A stretch of DNA of 64,000 bases. It comes from Acidobacteriaceae bacterium (GTDB taxonomy: Bacteria > Acidobacteriota > Terriglobia > Terriglobales > Acidobacteriaceae). Shown here piece after piece: positions 35,432-44,718 of this stretch. The translations under genes and the position numbers were made by a program. The stretch covers positions 248,001-312,000 of the forward strand of contig PLCS01000008.1 in NCBI GenBank assembly GCA_003134855.1. Reading direction: 5' to 3'. Within the stretch, counting starts at the first letter, position 1; each line of letters starts with the position of its first letter. The notes beneath the pieces were generated by a model. It saw only the letters and a list, made by a program, of their open reading frames with translations, ran no database searches and was not told where the DNA came from.

Positions 35432-36487
35432 CTACGCGCTCAGTTCGGGATAGTCGGTATAGCCGTGTGCTCCCGGCGTAAAGAAGGTGCTGGGGTCCGG
35501 CATATTGAGCGGAGCATTGCTCGCAAAGCGTGCCGGCAGATCAGGATTGGCGATAAAGAGTTGGCCAAAAGCCACCGCATCCGCCTCGCCGTCCTGGATA
35601 ACCTGCTCGGCCAGCGCGTGAGTATACTTCTCATTTACGATGTAGACGCCGCCGAACTGTTTCTTGAGCTGCGGACCCAATCGGTCAGGTCCGAAGAACT
35701 CGCGCGCGCACAGAAAGGCAAGCCCGCGTCTGCCGAGCTCACGCGCCACATAACCAAAAGTGACTTGCGGGTTTGAATCATGCATGTCGTGGCTATCGCC
35801 GCGTGGCGCCAGATGCATACCCACGCGCTTGGCTCCCCAAACTGAGATCACCGCATCAGCGACTTCGAGCATGAGCCGAGCGCGGTTCTCAATCGATCCG
35901 CCGTATTCGTCGGTGCGATGGTTGGAGCCGTCCTGAAGAAACTGGTCGAGCAAGTAGCCATTCGCCCCGTGTATCTCCACGCCGTCAAAGCCTGCCAGTT
36001 CGGCGTTCTCCGCACCCTTGCGGAATCCCTCGACGATGCCCGGAATCTCGAAGATCTGAAGTGCACGTGGCGCCACATACTCAGTGATGGGGCGTACCAG
36101 GCTTACGTGACCGGCAGGCTGGATGGCGCTGGGAGCAACCGGAAGTTTGCCATCCAGAAAGCGCGGATCTGAGATGCGGCCTACATGCCATATCTGTGCA
36201 AAGATGCGACCTCCCGCTCTATGTACGGCCTCAGTCACGAGCTTCCAAGCTTCGGTTTGCAGCGGCGACCAAATTCCCGGAACATTCGCGTAACCAACGC
36301 CCTGCGGCACAACCGGAATACCTTCAGAGATCATCAGGCCGGCACTGGCTCGCTGTGTATAGCATTCGACCATGAGCTGCGTGGGAAGGTGGTCAGGCGT
36401 GCCGCGCAGGCGAGTTAGCGGGGACATGATCAATCGATTCGGGAGGTTAATTTCGCCGATCTGGAGGGGGTCTAACAGAGAAGCCAT
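35432..36487 (-). CDS. nemA: Old Yellow Enzyme-type alkene reductase (NADH:flavin oxidoreductase)
   Basis: The 351-residue TIM-barrel protein begins with LLDPLQIGEINLPNRLIMSPLTRLRG and has AGGRIFAQIWHVGR, the active-site helix FDGVEIHGANGYLLDQFLQD and GSNHRTDEYGGSIENRARL, the hallmark of the OYE family (NemA-type N-ethylmaleimide/nitrate-ester reductases). It binds FMN and reduces activated C=C bonds or electrophiles with NAD(P)H. AAGGA precedes the start. Downstream lies a dead nitroreductase, suggesting a former two-gene detoxification operon. The symbol is by family; the exact substrate is unknown. Confidence 0.9.
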   Translation of the reverse strand: MASLLDPLQIGEINLPNRLIMSPLTRLRGTPDHLPTQLMVECYTQRASAGLMISEGIPVVPQGVGYANVPGIWSPLQTEAWKLVTEAVHRAGGRIFAQIWHVGRISDPRFLDGKLPVAPSAIQPAGHVSLVRPITEYVAPRALQIFEIPGIVEGFRKGAENAELAGFDGVEIHGANGYLLDQFLQDGSNHRTDEYGGSIENRARLMLEVADAVISVWGAKRVGMHLAPRGDSHDMHDSNPQVTFGYVARELGRRGLAFLCAREFFGPDRLGPQLKKQFGGVYIVNEKYTHALAEQVIQDGEADAVAFGQLFIANPDLPARFASNAPLNMPDPSTFFTPGAHGYTDYPELSA

Positions 36488-36613
36488 GGTATGAGTCCTT
36501 TTGGAAAAGTGTTCTGTTACTTAAGATGTTCCAGAGGGGCGGAAAATGCGTGCGGCTCTGGGTTCAAGGTAAATCCGAAGTTTCATTACCGATGGCTGTG
36601 AATGCGCCACCCT

Positions 36614-37309
36614 TCACACAATTGCTCCAAACAGCCTTCCGATACCGGCGGTCATTGCCATAGCCAAGCCTCCCCAGAATGTCACGCGCAGTGCGCCGGC
36701 CATCATTCCAGCTCCACCCACGCGGGCAGACAGCGCGCCCAGTAGCGCGAGCACCGCCAGCGATGATCCGGATACGAGTGGAATCAATACCGCTGCCGGT
36801 GCTATTGCTGTGACGAAAAGGGGCATTGCCGCTCCGACAGCGAAACTGGCTGCTGAAGTGAATGCGGCCTGAATGGGACGCGCACGGAGCGTATCGGTGA
36901 TACCGAGTTCGTCGCGGGCATGTGCCCCCAATGCGTCGTGGGACATCAGTTGCTGAGCGGCCTGTTTCGCCAGCGCCGGATCAAGTCCGCGGTTCACGTA
37001 AATTGCCGCCAGTTCCTTGTGTTCGCCTTTGTTGTCTGTTCTGAGTTCCGTACGCTCAAGAGCCAGTTCAGCCTCTTCGCTGTCTGCCTGTGAATGGACG
37101 GAAACATATTCACCGGCAGCCATCGACATGGCTCCTGCCATCAGGCCCGCGATTCCTGCCACCATGATGTTGTGGTGAGTTCCATGTGCAGCTGCAACAC
37201 CCAGCACCAGGCTTGATGTTGACAGGATGCCGTCGTTCGCACCCAAGACCGCCGCGCGCAGCCAGCCAAATCGTTCCGTGTGATGTTGTTCCTTTTTTCC
37301 GGAGTGCAT
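36614..37309 (-). CDS. VIT1/CCC1-family metal transporter
   Basis: A 231-residue membrane protein with the family N-terminus (RFGWLRAAVLGANDGILSTSSLVLGVAAA), a conserved AGAMSMAAGEYVSVHSQADSEEAELALER segment leading into the cytosolic metal-binding region, and three C-terminal helices (AAFTSAASFAVGAAMPLFV, APAAVLIPLVSGSSLAVLALLGALSA, VTFWGGLAMAMTAGIGRLFG). The family exports or sequesters Fe2+/Mn2+. AGAGG precedes the start by eight bases. It lies 47 bases downstream of the MgtA-type ATPase gene on the same strand, suggesting joint divalent-cation handling. Confidence 0.9.
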   Translation of the reverse strand: MHSGKKEQHHTERFGWLRAAVLGANDGILSTSSLVLGVAAAHGTHHNIMVAGIAGLMAGAMSMAAGEYVSVHSQADSEEAELALERTELRTDNKGEHKELAAIYVNRGLDPALAKQAAQQLMSHDALGAHARDELGITDTLRARPIQAAFTSAASFAVGAAMPLFVTAIAPAAVLIPLVSGSSLAVLALLGALSARVGGAGMMAGALRVTFWGGLAMAMTAGIGRLFGAIV

Positions 37310-37355
37310 TATGAGACCTCTTCAATTGAAAGAGCAGGCAATGACTTAGGTTGCC

Positions 37356-40061
37356 TTAGATCCATTTCATCCTCAGCAACCCGACTTTGACCGCTTGCGT
37401 GAGGACCGTATAGGCAAGCAGCGTGAGCAGCAGGATCGGCCAGTACAGCCCCGGCAAGTGTGTCAGGCCCAGCGAAGAAGCCAGCGGCGAAAACGGCAGC
37501 CACGCTCCAAAGGCCATGATAGCCAGGGTGGTGAGCGTCAGCGGCCAGCTCGCACGGCTCTGAAAGAAAGGAATCTTATTGGTGCGAATGACATGAATGA
37601 TGATTGTCTGTGTCATCAGCGACTCGACGAACCATCCAGTCTGAAATACGGAAGCGCGCGACGGATCCCAGCACTTGAAGACCCAGAGCATCACAAAGAA
37701 GGTCGAGTAGTCGAAGATCGAGCTGATGGGTCCAACGCAGAGAATGAACCGCCTTATCTCGCCGATGTTCCAGGGCCGCGGGCGCGCCACTTGCTCTTCG
37801 TCCACGGCGTCGTTGGGAATTGGTACCTGCGAGAGATCATAGAGCATATTGTTTGTCAGAATCTGAATCGGGGCCATGGGAAGGAATGGCAGAAAGGCGC
37901 TTGCCCCCAACACGCTGAACATATTGCCAAAGTTGGAACTGGCCCCCATGCGGATGTACTTGAGAATATTGGCGAATACCTTTCGCCCTTCAATGACACC
38001 CCCTTCGAGCACCATGAGATCCTTCTCCAACAGGATCAGATCGGCCGACTCCTTGGCAATATCGGCTGCGGTATCCACCGAAATGCCTATATCGGCTGCA
38101 CGCAACGCGGGAGAGTCGTTGATCCCATCCCCCATAAATCCCACAACGTGCCCTTTGCCGCGCAGCAAGCGAACGATCCGCTCTTTGTGAGCGGGAGAGA
38201 GGCGAGCGAAGAGCGTTGTCTTCTCCGCCGCATCAGCCAATTCGGCGTCGGACATTTTCTCGACATCATCGCCCAGCAGCATCGGGTCGGGGACAAGTCC
38301 CACGTCCTTGCACACCTTGCGGCTGATGAGATCGTTGTCGCCGGTAAGGATCTTTACCACTACACCATGTTTGTGCAGCGCCTCGATCGCGGTGGCCGCA
38401 GTGCGCTTGGGCGGGTCGAGAAAAGCGACATACCCTTTCAACACCAGATCGTGCTCGTCCTCCTTCGTGCAGGTGAGCTTTCCCGGCAATTCTTTGACGG
38501 CGACCGCCAAGACCCGGAATCCATCATTGCTGAGGCTCGCATACTCATCCTTCAACCCTTTCATCAGGGCGGGGTCCATGGGCGACAGTTTGCCATCCAA
38601 CTCGAATTGGGAGCATTGATGAAAAATCTCTTCGGGAGCGCCCTTGGTCAGAAGGATCGCTTTGCCTTCAGGACTCTCAATGAGTACGGACATCATGCGC
38701 CGCGTAAAGTCGAAGGGAATCTCGTCCAGCTTTTTGTACTTCTCAATGAGAGCTTGCTCGTGAAAATCGGAACTATTCAGAATCGCGGTGTCAAGCAGGT
38801 TCTTCAGGCCTGTCTGGAAATGACTGATAAGGTAGCCGTCCCGGAGTACTTCATCCGTTTCACGACCGGCAACATTGCAGTGACGCTGAAGAACAACCCT
38901 ATCTTCGGTGAGCGTGCCGGTCTTATCGGTGCATAACACGTCCATGCCGCCGAAGTTCTGAATTGCGTTGAGCCGCTTGACGATGACCTTTTTGCGGCTC
39001 ATGGCCAGCGCGCCCTTGGAGAGGCAGACGGAAACAATCATCGGCAACATCTCCGGGGTCAGCCCCACGGCCACGGCCATCGCGAAGAAAAAAGCTCCCT
39101 TCCAATCGTGCTTGGTAAAACCGTTGATGAAAAATACCAGAGGAACCATGACGGCCATGATCTGAATCATGAGCCAGGTAAAGCGGCTGAGGCCCTGGTC
39201 AAAACTGGTCGGCGCTTCCTCCTGCGTGATGGAACTGGCCATCGTGCCCAAGTATGTGTGGACTCCCGTAACCACGACAACCGCGGTCGCTGTGCCGCTT
39301 TGAACGCTGGTGCCCATGAAGCACGTGTTCTTGAGCTCCGTCGGCGAGTTTAGAGGCTTGGGATCGGCATCGTGGAACTTCTCCACGGGAAGCGACTCGC
39401 CCGTCAGCGTTCCCTGGCTGACGAACAAATCTTTTGCAACGATCACGCGCACGTCGCCCGGAATCATGTCTCCGGCGGAGAGATTGATGATGTCGCCAGG
39501 AACCAGGTCGCGAAGCGGAAGTTCACGGGCCTGACCATCGCGAACCACCGTGGCAGTCACGTGGATCATCGCTTTGAGCTTCGCCGCCGCCGCGCCTGCC
39601 CTGGCTTCCTGCAAGAATCGAAGCGTTGCGCTGAGCACCACCATGCCCGCCATGACGCTACCGGCGCGTGCATCGCCGGTAGCAAAAGAAATGGACGAAA
39701 GTATTGCCAGCAGAATGACCAGCGGATTTCGCAGGATGATCAAGAGGCGGATAAACCAGCCACGCTGTCGTTCCTGGGCAACCTCATTTGGCCCTGACGC
39801 GCGCGCCCGCTCTTCTGCTTCGGCTTGAGTCAGGCCTCCGGGAGCCGTGCGCAACGACTGAAGCAGTGCATCGCCGTCCTTCCCCGCCGCGTCGAGGACA
39901 GCGGGGGAAACGTGAATGTTATGTTCCTTTGCCTTCGCGGGAATTGGCGATTCAACAGGCGGCGGCTGAGTTCCGACGGTGCTGGCGTTGTTCTGGATGG
40001 CCTTCGGGTCTGGTGATGCGGCCGGCTTCTGCGCCGCGTGACTCGGATCGGGTGTCGTCAT
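37356..40061 (-). CDS. mgtA: Magnesium-translocating P-type ATPase, MgtA-like
   Basis: The 901-residue P3B-type ATPase shows the phosphorylation motif DKTGTLTEDRV preceded by RLNAIQNFGGMDVLC, the actuator-domain sequence FVSQGTLTGESLPVEK, LTGDNDLISRKVCKDVGL, and the hinge GDGINDSPALRAADIGISVD. Length and the C-terminal helices (VPIPNDAVDEE-type segment, QTIIIHVIRTNKIPF) match MgtA/MgtB. It imports Mg2+ at the inner membrane. The N-terminal ~60 residues are Pro/Ala-rich and may be disordered. No recognisable Mg2+ sensor leader was seen upstream; the upstream DNA is a decayed ABC permease. It is followed by a VIT-family gene. Confidence 0.93.
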   Translation of the reverse strand: MTTPDPSHAAQKPAASPDPKAIQNNASTVGTQPPPVESPIPAKAKEHNIHVSPAVLDAAGKDGDALLQSLRTAPGGLTQAEAEERARASGPNEVAQERQRGWFIRLLIILRNPLVILLAILSSISFATGDARAGSVMAGMVVLSATLRFLQEARAGAAAAKLKAMIHVTATVVRDGQARELPLRDLVPGDIINLSAGDMIPGDVRVIVAKDLFVSQGTLTGESLPVEKFHDADPKPLNSPTELKNTCFMGTSVQSGTATAVVVVTGVHTYLGTMASSITQEEAPTSFDQGLSRFTWLMIQIMAVMVPLVFFINGFTKHDWKGAFFFAMAVAVGLTPEMLPMIVSVCLSKGALAMSRKKVIVKRLNAIQNFGGMDVLCTDKTGTLTEDRVVLQRHCNVAGRETDEVLRDGYLISHFQTGLKNLLDTAILNSSDFHEQALIEKYKKLDEIPFDFTRRMMSVLIESPEGKAILLTKGAPEEIFHQCSQFELDGKLSPMDPALMKGLKDEYASLSNDGFRVLAVAVKELPGKLTCTKEDEHDLVLKGYVAFLDPPKRTAATAIEALHKHGVVVKILTGDNDLISRKVCKDVGLVPDPMLLGDDVEKMSDAELADAAEKTTLFARLSPAHKERIVRLLRGKGHVVGFMGDGINDSPALRAADIGISVDTAADIAKESADLILLEKDLMVLEGGVIEGRKVFANILKYIRMGASSNFGNMFSVLGASAFLPFLPMAPIQILTNNMLYDLSQVPIPNDAVDEEQVARPRPWNIGEIRRFILCVGPISSIFDYSTFFVMLWVFKCWDPSRASVFQTGWFVESLMTQTIIIHVIRTNKIPFFQSRASWPLTLTTLAIMAFGAWLPFSPLASSLGLTHLPGLYWPILLLTLLAYTVLTQAVKVGLLRMKWI

Positions 40062-40345
40062 CTGTTCTCGTTGACCCTTCTAGGGAAGCGGTACACTCCC
40101 AGCTGTGGATATAAGCGCGCGCCTATCAAGACCAGAATACCGTGGTGACCAGGATGACCGCATAGTCGAGCCCCAGACCGAAGCTGCTCGGGCTGCCGGC
40201 CAGCATTGAGGTGCGCAGGGTATCGACTACGTAGGTCAACGGATTCAGATGGGAAATGACCTTGAGCCAAGCTGGCATGATGGTGGTGGGATAAATCGCG
40301 TTGCTGGCAAAGAACAGCGGCATAGTGAGCACCCGAGTGTCCGGC
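40058..40345 (-). pseudogene. ABC-2 type permease, C-terminal remnant with frameshift
   Basis: On the minus strand the sequence reads LTMPLFFASNAIYPTTIMPA, WLKVISHLNPLTYVVDTLRT, then GLDYAVILVTTVFWS and a stop. The next reading frame at once continues ILVLIGARLYPQL, the normal end of ABC-2 permeases (daunorubicin/O-antigen exporter type). Hence only the last ~80 residues survive, with a frameshift near 40130. The 5' end is lost where recombinase-derived sequence begins, near 40345. The 3' end runs into the mgtA start. Confidence 0.7.
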
Positions 40346-40395
40346 GCGGCTTGTGGAACAGGTTGTAGCGGATGTGAAGGCGGAAGGCTCAGCCC

Positions 40396-40800
40396 GGACC
40401 GGACATTCAGTCTCACAAGCGAAATGCTGGAGCGCCTGAAGTCCTGCAAGCAGCGGTCCGATTTTTCGGGCGCTGAGGACTGGATATTCTCAAGCCCCAT
40501 CAAACTCGGCAGGCTCCCGTACTCCTATACGGGCGTGTGGCGGGAACTTGAGCGGGCGGCGGAGGCCACGAAAGTCGGGCATCTCGGGACACACACTTTC
40601 CGGAATACTCACCGCTCATGGCTTGACGCTGTGGGCACCGCTGTGGCCATCCAGAAAAAATGATGCGCCATGCGGACATCAGAACCACAATGAACATTTA
40701 CGGGGACGTAGTGACAGACGAGATGACCACCGCGGGGGCCAAAGTTGTTCGGCTTGCATTTCAGGGAATTGGAGCGCAGACAGAGCGCAATGGAAGCTAA
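40396..40800 (+). pseudogene. Tyrosine recombinase (phage-type integrase), C-terminal remnant with frameshift
   Basis: The plus strand encodes LTSEMLERLKSCKQRSDFSG, EDWIFSSPIKLGRLPYSYTG and THTFRNTHRSWLDAVGTAVA; then, in a run of six A near 40657, the frame shifts and continues MMRHADIRTTMNIYGDVVTD to a TAA at 40800. The active-site Arg/His box (HTFRNTHR) and the tyrosine nucleophile segment (HADIRTTMNIY) are both recognisable, but the N-terminal DNA-binding domain is absent and the frame broken. It ends 13 bases from the 3' end of a tRNA-Asn gene, the classic integration arrangement. Confidence 0.75.
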
Positions 40801-40811
40801 GTTATTGATTC

Positions 40812-40889
<78 letters not shown>

Positions 40890-41090
40890 TGTCTTACAAT
40901 AAATTCTCCACTACCAAGGTAGCAGAGCGCGCGGGGCGCGTCAAAATTCCGCTGGATGGCGCGGGTTTGAGCCTGAGGTCTGGTCTTGTTCACGAGCGTG
41001 CTGGAGCGCTGGAAGGGAGTTCAGCCTGCTTTGGAAGCGTGCCGAGGCCGGCGCAGGCGATACGATAGTAGAAGCGATAAGGAGAACCTG

Positions 41091-41657
41091 ATGTCCCGGA
41101 TTTCCCGGCTGGACCGCAGCGAAGTGAGCGCGGAAATGGCGGCGCTTTACGACAAAATTTTTGCCCTGCGCGGCAATGTGCCCAATATGTTCCGGGTGAT
41201 GGCGCACCGGCCGGAGATTTTTACAACCATGCAGGCTCATTTTGCCGCAGTGCTCACGACCGGCACGCTCTCGCCCAGGCTGAAGGAGCTGATCATCGTA
41301 CGCACCAGCCAGGTGAATGTGACGCCCTATTGCCTGGCCAGCCACACCATTCTCGCTCGGAACCTGGGATGGAGCGACGACCAGCTCGCCCACCTGGCTG
41401 AGTGGCCCGCGCGCGAGGATTTTACCGCCGCCGAGAAGGCAGCCCTGCGCCTTGCCGAGACCGTCACGCGCGACGCCAACTCTGTTTCGGACGAGCAGTT
41501 TGCCGAGCTGCGCGGGTTTTATTCGGAGGGCGAGATTGTGGAGCTGCTCTGCGCCATAGGCCTCTTCAACTACTTCAACCGCTTCAACAACGCTCTCCGG
41601 ATGGAGTCGACAAAACCCGGCGAAGGCGGACCCGGCGAAGGCGGCTGCGCGGCATGA
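41091..41657 (+). CDS. Carboxymuconolactone decarboxylase/AhpD-like protein
   Basis: The start at 41091 has AAGGAG six bases upstream. The 188-residue helical protein has the CMD/AhpD active-site helix: KELIIVRTSQVNVTPYCLASHTILARNLGW. AhpD-type enzymes use CxxC plus a nearby His; here the box is T-P-Y-C-L-A-S-H, so the first cysteine is threonine and a disulfide-cycling mechanism is unlikely. The C-terminus ends in Gly/Glu repeats (GEGGPGEGGCAA). The stop overlaps the next start as ATGA, so it is co-translated with the HAD phosphatase. Function probably redox or decarboxylase-like, unproven. Confidence 0.82.
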   Translation: MSRISRLDRSEVSAEMAALYDKIFALRGNVPNMFRVMAHRPEIFTTMQAHFAAVLTTGTLSPRLKELIIVRTSQVNVTPYCLASHTILARNLGWSDDQLAHLAEWPAREDFTAAEKAALRLAETVTRDANSVSDEQFAELRGFYSEGEIVELLCAIGLFNYFNRFNNALRMESTKPGEGGPGEGGCAA

Positions 41658-42292
41658 AACTAAAACTCCCCGCAGGCGCTTTCCGCGCCTATCTCTTCGA
41701 CTGCGACGGTACCATTGTCGATTCCATGCCGCTGCACTACATTGCCTGGAAGACGGCCTTTGCGGAGTGGAACTGCCCCTTTCCCGAAGATCTCTTTTAC
41801 TCGTGGGGCGGCAAGCCCACGCGCGAAATCATCGCCACGCTGAATGAGATGCACGGCCTCGCAATGCCCGTTGAAGCTCTCGCCGAACATAAGGAAGAGC
41901 TCTACTTCGAGTTGCTCCCGCAGCTCAAGGCGATCCCGGAGGTTCTGGAGCTGATTGAGGCCGAGCATGGCCGGATTCCCTTCGCCGTGGTCTCAGGCGG
42001 CAGGCGGATTTCTGTCACCAAGGCTCTCAGCGCGCTGCACCTGATGGACAAGTTCGAGACCATCGTCGGCTCAGAGGATTACGTCAACAGCAAGCCGGCC
42101 CCGGATGCGTTTCTGGTCGCCGCCGCACGGCTCGGCGTGGCGCCCGCCGATTGCCTGGCCTTCGAAGATACAGAACTGGGCATTGCGGCGGCAACCGCCG
42201 CGGGCATGGCTACTGTCAAAGTTGCCGCACCCTGGGAGAGAATCGGAGATCGAGCGCGAGCCGTGGGAACCGGAGCGCGCGGCGAAACGTAG
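41654..42292 (+). CDS. HAD-superfamily hydrolase, beta-phosphoglucomutase/fructose-1-phosphatase-like
   Basis: The start is ATG 41654, overlapping the CMD gene's stop by four bases; the open frame extends further upstream inside that gene. It has motif I AYLFDCDGTIVDSMPLHYIAW, motif II VVSGG, motif III KPAPDAF and motif IV FEDTELGIAAATAAGM, in the order of subfamily IA HADs such as YqaB/PgmB. The cap region (about 20-95) is helical. 212 residues, a normal size. It likely dephosphorylates or isomerises a sugar phosphate in the cytoplasm. Confidence 0.88.
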   Translation: MKLKLPAGAFRAYLFDCDGTIVDSMPLHYIAWKTAFAEWNCPFPEDLFYSWGGKPTREIIATLNEMHGLAMPVEALAEHKEELYFELLPQLKAIPEVLELIEAEHGRIPFAVVSGGRRISVTKALSALHLMDKFETIVGSEDYVNSKPAPDAFLVAAARLGVAPADCLAFEDTELGIAAATAAGMATVKVAAPWERIGDRARAVGTGARGET

Positions 42293-42314
42293 AAGCCCTC
42301 AGGAGAGCGCGAAA

Positions 42315-43859
42315 ATGGCCGAGGCTGGTTCTGTGTCCATCGGAAGAGAGCAAGGCCTGCAGCCACTCGACGGCCGGCACCGGAGCGAATGGGCGATTCT
42401 GCTCGGCATCGCGGCCATCGTCACGCTCGTTCATCTGGCCACGAACGGCCGCTACGGCTTCCACCGTGACGAACTCCAGTTTCTCAGTGACGCCCGCCAT
42501 CTCGATTGGGGATTCGTGGCCTACCCGCCGCTGACGCCTTTTGTTGAACGCATTGGCCTGGAGATCTTCGGCCTCTCGATGGTGGGGCTGCGCCTCTTTT
42601 CGGTTCTCGCGCAGGCGGCGGCCATCGTCGTCACCGGGCTGATGGCGCGTGAACTGGGCGGCGGACGGCTGGCGCAGGGTACGGCTGCTCTGGCGGTGGC
42701 GGTCTCCCCGCTGCCGCTCTTCAACGGTACGGAGTTCCAATACACCTCCTTCGACTTCCTGTGGTGGGTGCTGGTTGCGTACTTCACGATTCGCCTGCTG
42801 AACACCGAGAATCCGCGCTGGTGGCTGGCTATCGGAGCGGCCGTTGGCCTGGGCCTTCTCACCAAATATTCGATCCTGTTTTTGATCGCCGGAATTCTGG
42901 GCGGAATTATGCTGTCACGAGCGCGGCGATTTCTTGCGAGCGGCTGGTTCTGGGCCGGCATCGCCCTTGCTCTTCTGATTTTTCTGCCCAACTTTCTCTG
43001 GCTGGTGCGCCACGACTTCATCTCCTACCACTTTCTCCAGCACATCCACACGCGCGATGTGGGCGAAGGCCGCGCGGATGGCTTCCTGAAAGACCAGTTC
43101 CTCATCTGCGTCAATCTCTATGCCGCGCCACTTTGCATCGCTGGTCTGGTCGCCTTTCTACGCGACCGCCGCTACCGGATGCTTGCCTGGATGTACCTGA
43201 TCCCGCTGGCCCTCTTCTTCTTCGCCAAGGGCCGGGGCTATTACATGGCCGCCGCGTACCCCATGCTGATTGCGATGGGTGCGGCGGAGGGCGAGCGATG
43301 GGTGGCGACGTTGTCGAACTTGTGGCGCTGGGTGGTGATGATTATCTTCTTCCAGGGAATCGCTGTAACTGGAGCTTATGCTGGTGCGGTCCTTGTGCCG
43401 CTGGCGTCTGGCGGGCCGCTCCGCGATTTCGCCTTACAACACCACGACGACCTGCGCGAGGAGATCGGCTGGCCCGAACTCGTCAAGACGGTCGCCGGCA
43501 TCCGTGACTCACTCACACCGGAGCAGCAGGCCAGCGTAGGCGTGCTGACGGGCAACTACGGCGAACAGGGGGCAATCGAGATGCTCGGCCCGGCCTACCA
43601 CCTGCCGCCGCCGATCAGCATGACCAACTCGGCCTGGTTGCGCGGTTATCCTACGCCGCAGCCGACCACATTGATCGTGCTGGGTTTTTCCCGCGAAGAT
43701 GCCGACCGCGCCTTTACCAGCTGCCGCCTGGCCGGACACAACGGCAACTCCGAGGGTGTGAAGAACGAAGAGAGCCAGTATCACCCGGATATTTTTGTCT
43801 GCGGCGCTCCGCGGCTGCCCTGGCCGCAGTTCTGGATTCAATATCAGTCTTTTGGATGA
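42315..43859 (+). CDS. GT39/ArnT-like membrane glycosyltransferase
   Basis: The start is ATG 42315, with AGGAGAG upstream; the frame opens at 42105 inside the HAD gene. The 514-residue polytopic protein has the first-loop acidic motif GFHRDELQFLSDARHLDWG followed by YPPLTPFVERIG, typical of PMT_2/GT-C transferases (DE and YPP elements), then about ten hydrophobic helices. A soluble C-terminal domain (~400-514) includes GVLTGNYGEQGAIEMLGPAY. It would transfer a sugar from a polyprenyl-phosphate donor at the periplasmic face. It lies 22 bases after the HAD gene, probably the same operon. Confidence 0.85.
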   Translation: MAEAGSVSIGREQGLQPLDGRHRSEWAILLGIAAIVTLVHLATNGRYGFHRDELQFLSDARHLDWGFVAYPPLTPFVERIGLEIFGLSMVGLRLFSVLAQAAAIVVTGLMARELGGGRLAQGTAALAVAVSPLPLFNGTEFQYTSFDFLWWVLVAYFTIRLLNTENPRWWLAIGAAVGLGLLTKYSILFLIAGILGGIMLSRARRFLASGWFWAGIALALLIFLPNFLWLVRHDFISYHFLQHIHTRDVGEGRADGFLKDQFLICVNLYAAPLCIAGLVAFLRDRRYRMLAWMYLIPLALFFFAKGRGYYMAAAYPMLIAMGAAEGERWVATLSNLWRWVVMIIFFQGIAVTGAYAGAVLVPLASGGPLRDFALQHHDDLREEIGWPELVKTVAGIRDSLTPEQQASVGVLTGNYGEQGAIEMLGPAYHLPPPISMTNSAWLRGYPTPQPTTLIVLGFSREDADRAFTSCRLAGHNGNSEGVKNEESQYHPDIFVCGAPRLPWPQFWIQYQSFG

Positions 43860-43874
43860 AATCATCCAACGTTA

Positions 43875-44672
43875 TCAGTAGTAGAGCAGCACAGCCATCC
43901 GGTAGGCCGTGAAGGCGCCTTCCTGGCTCTGCGGCGAACAACTGCCCACTGCCGCCTGATGATACTTTCCCGTCGCCAGCCGCTCCACCAGCGCCTGCGG
44001 CAGTTGGGTCAGATCAGCGTTCATCCAGCGCATCACGAAGTGGGGCTGCGGGCCTGTAGCCGCGTGCGGCATCCCGTCGTCCATTGCGCAAGCGGTGCGG
44101 GCCAGCGCCGCATCGCGCAGAACGCCCACTCCGCTGGACTGCAACAGCGCGGCAATCGCGCCCTCCTCTTGCTCTTGCGTTAATACAGGCACGGCGCGCT
44201 CAAAGTCGGCCACGGCATAGAGCGTGCCGCCGCCGGCGACAACGGCCACGCCTATACGGTCCACATCGGGGTTCAGCATATTAGAGCGGTGGTGCGGCGA
44301 GTGCATCCATGCATTGTGAATTGTGGCCGGATCGGGGCCAACCGCCACGTTCTCCTCGACCAGGCTGAAGTGCGCGCCGGCCTGTTTGGCACGCTCGCTC
44401 ACATCCGGTTCGCCCACATACTGATGCGAGATTGACCTATCGGCGGCCATTCGCAGGCAGTGCTGGCGGGCAGCCATGGCCAATGCCGCGTCCCACCGGA
44501 GCGGCGCGGCCCCGGCCTGAGCGCGCGCCTGATTGGCCAGCAAGACAAGCTGCCAGGCCTCCGCCTGAATCGCGTGCGAGCTTTCAACCCGCGAAGAGCG
44601 GGACGCCTGCGCCCAAACCACGGGCGCAACCAGCGCTAAAGACAAAACCAAACCCTGCCGCACAATGTCCAT
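43875..44672 (-). CDS. Secreted CAP-domain (SCP-like) protein
   Basis: The signal peptide MDIVRQGLVLSLALVAPVVWAQA is followed by a CAP domain (~40-165): LLANQARAQAGAAPLRWDAALAMAARQHCLRMAADRSISHQ, with SLVEENVAVGPD, WMHSPHHRSNMLNPDVDRIGVAVV and a closing YAVADF. The conserved His and Glu of the CAP cavity are present (HQ and EEN). The C-terminal ~100 residues have no recognised domain but include paired cysteines (TACAMDD, GSCSP). Extracellular; bacterial CAP proteins lack a generally established function. Convergent with the GT39-like gene, 15 bases apart. Confidence 0.85.
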   Translation of the reverse strand: MDIVRQGLVLSLALVAPVVWAQASRSSRVESSHAIQAEAWQLVLLANQARAQAGAAPLRWDAALAMAARQHCLRMAADRSISHQYVGEPDVSERAKQAGAHFSLVEENVAVGPDPATIHNAWMHSPHHRSNMLNPDVDRIGVAVVAGGGTLYAVADFERAVPVLTQEQEEGAIAALLQSSGVGVLRDAALARTACAMDDGMPHAATGPQPHFVMRWMNADLTQLPQALVERLATGKYHQAAVGSCSPQSQEGAFTAYRMAVLLYY

Positions 44673-44718
44673 AATCGATTAAACCCCGCTTCAGTGCCTC
44701 TGTCGCGGTATTCTTGCT

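Noticed and set aside
37395..38936. 513-codon plus-strand open frame
   Set aside because: Complement of the MgtA-type ATPase, whose conserved motifs settle the coding strand.
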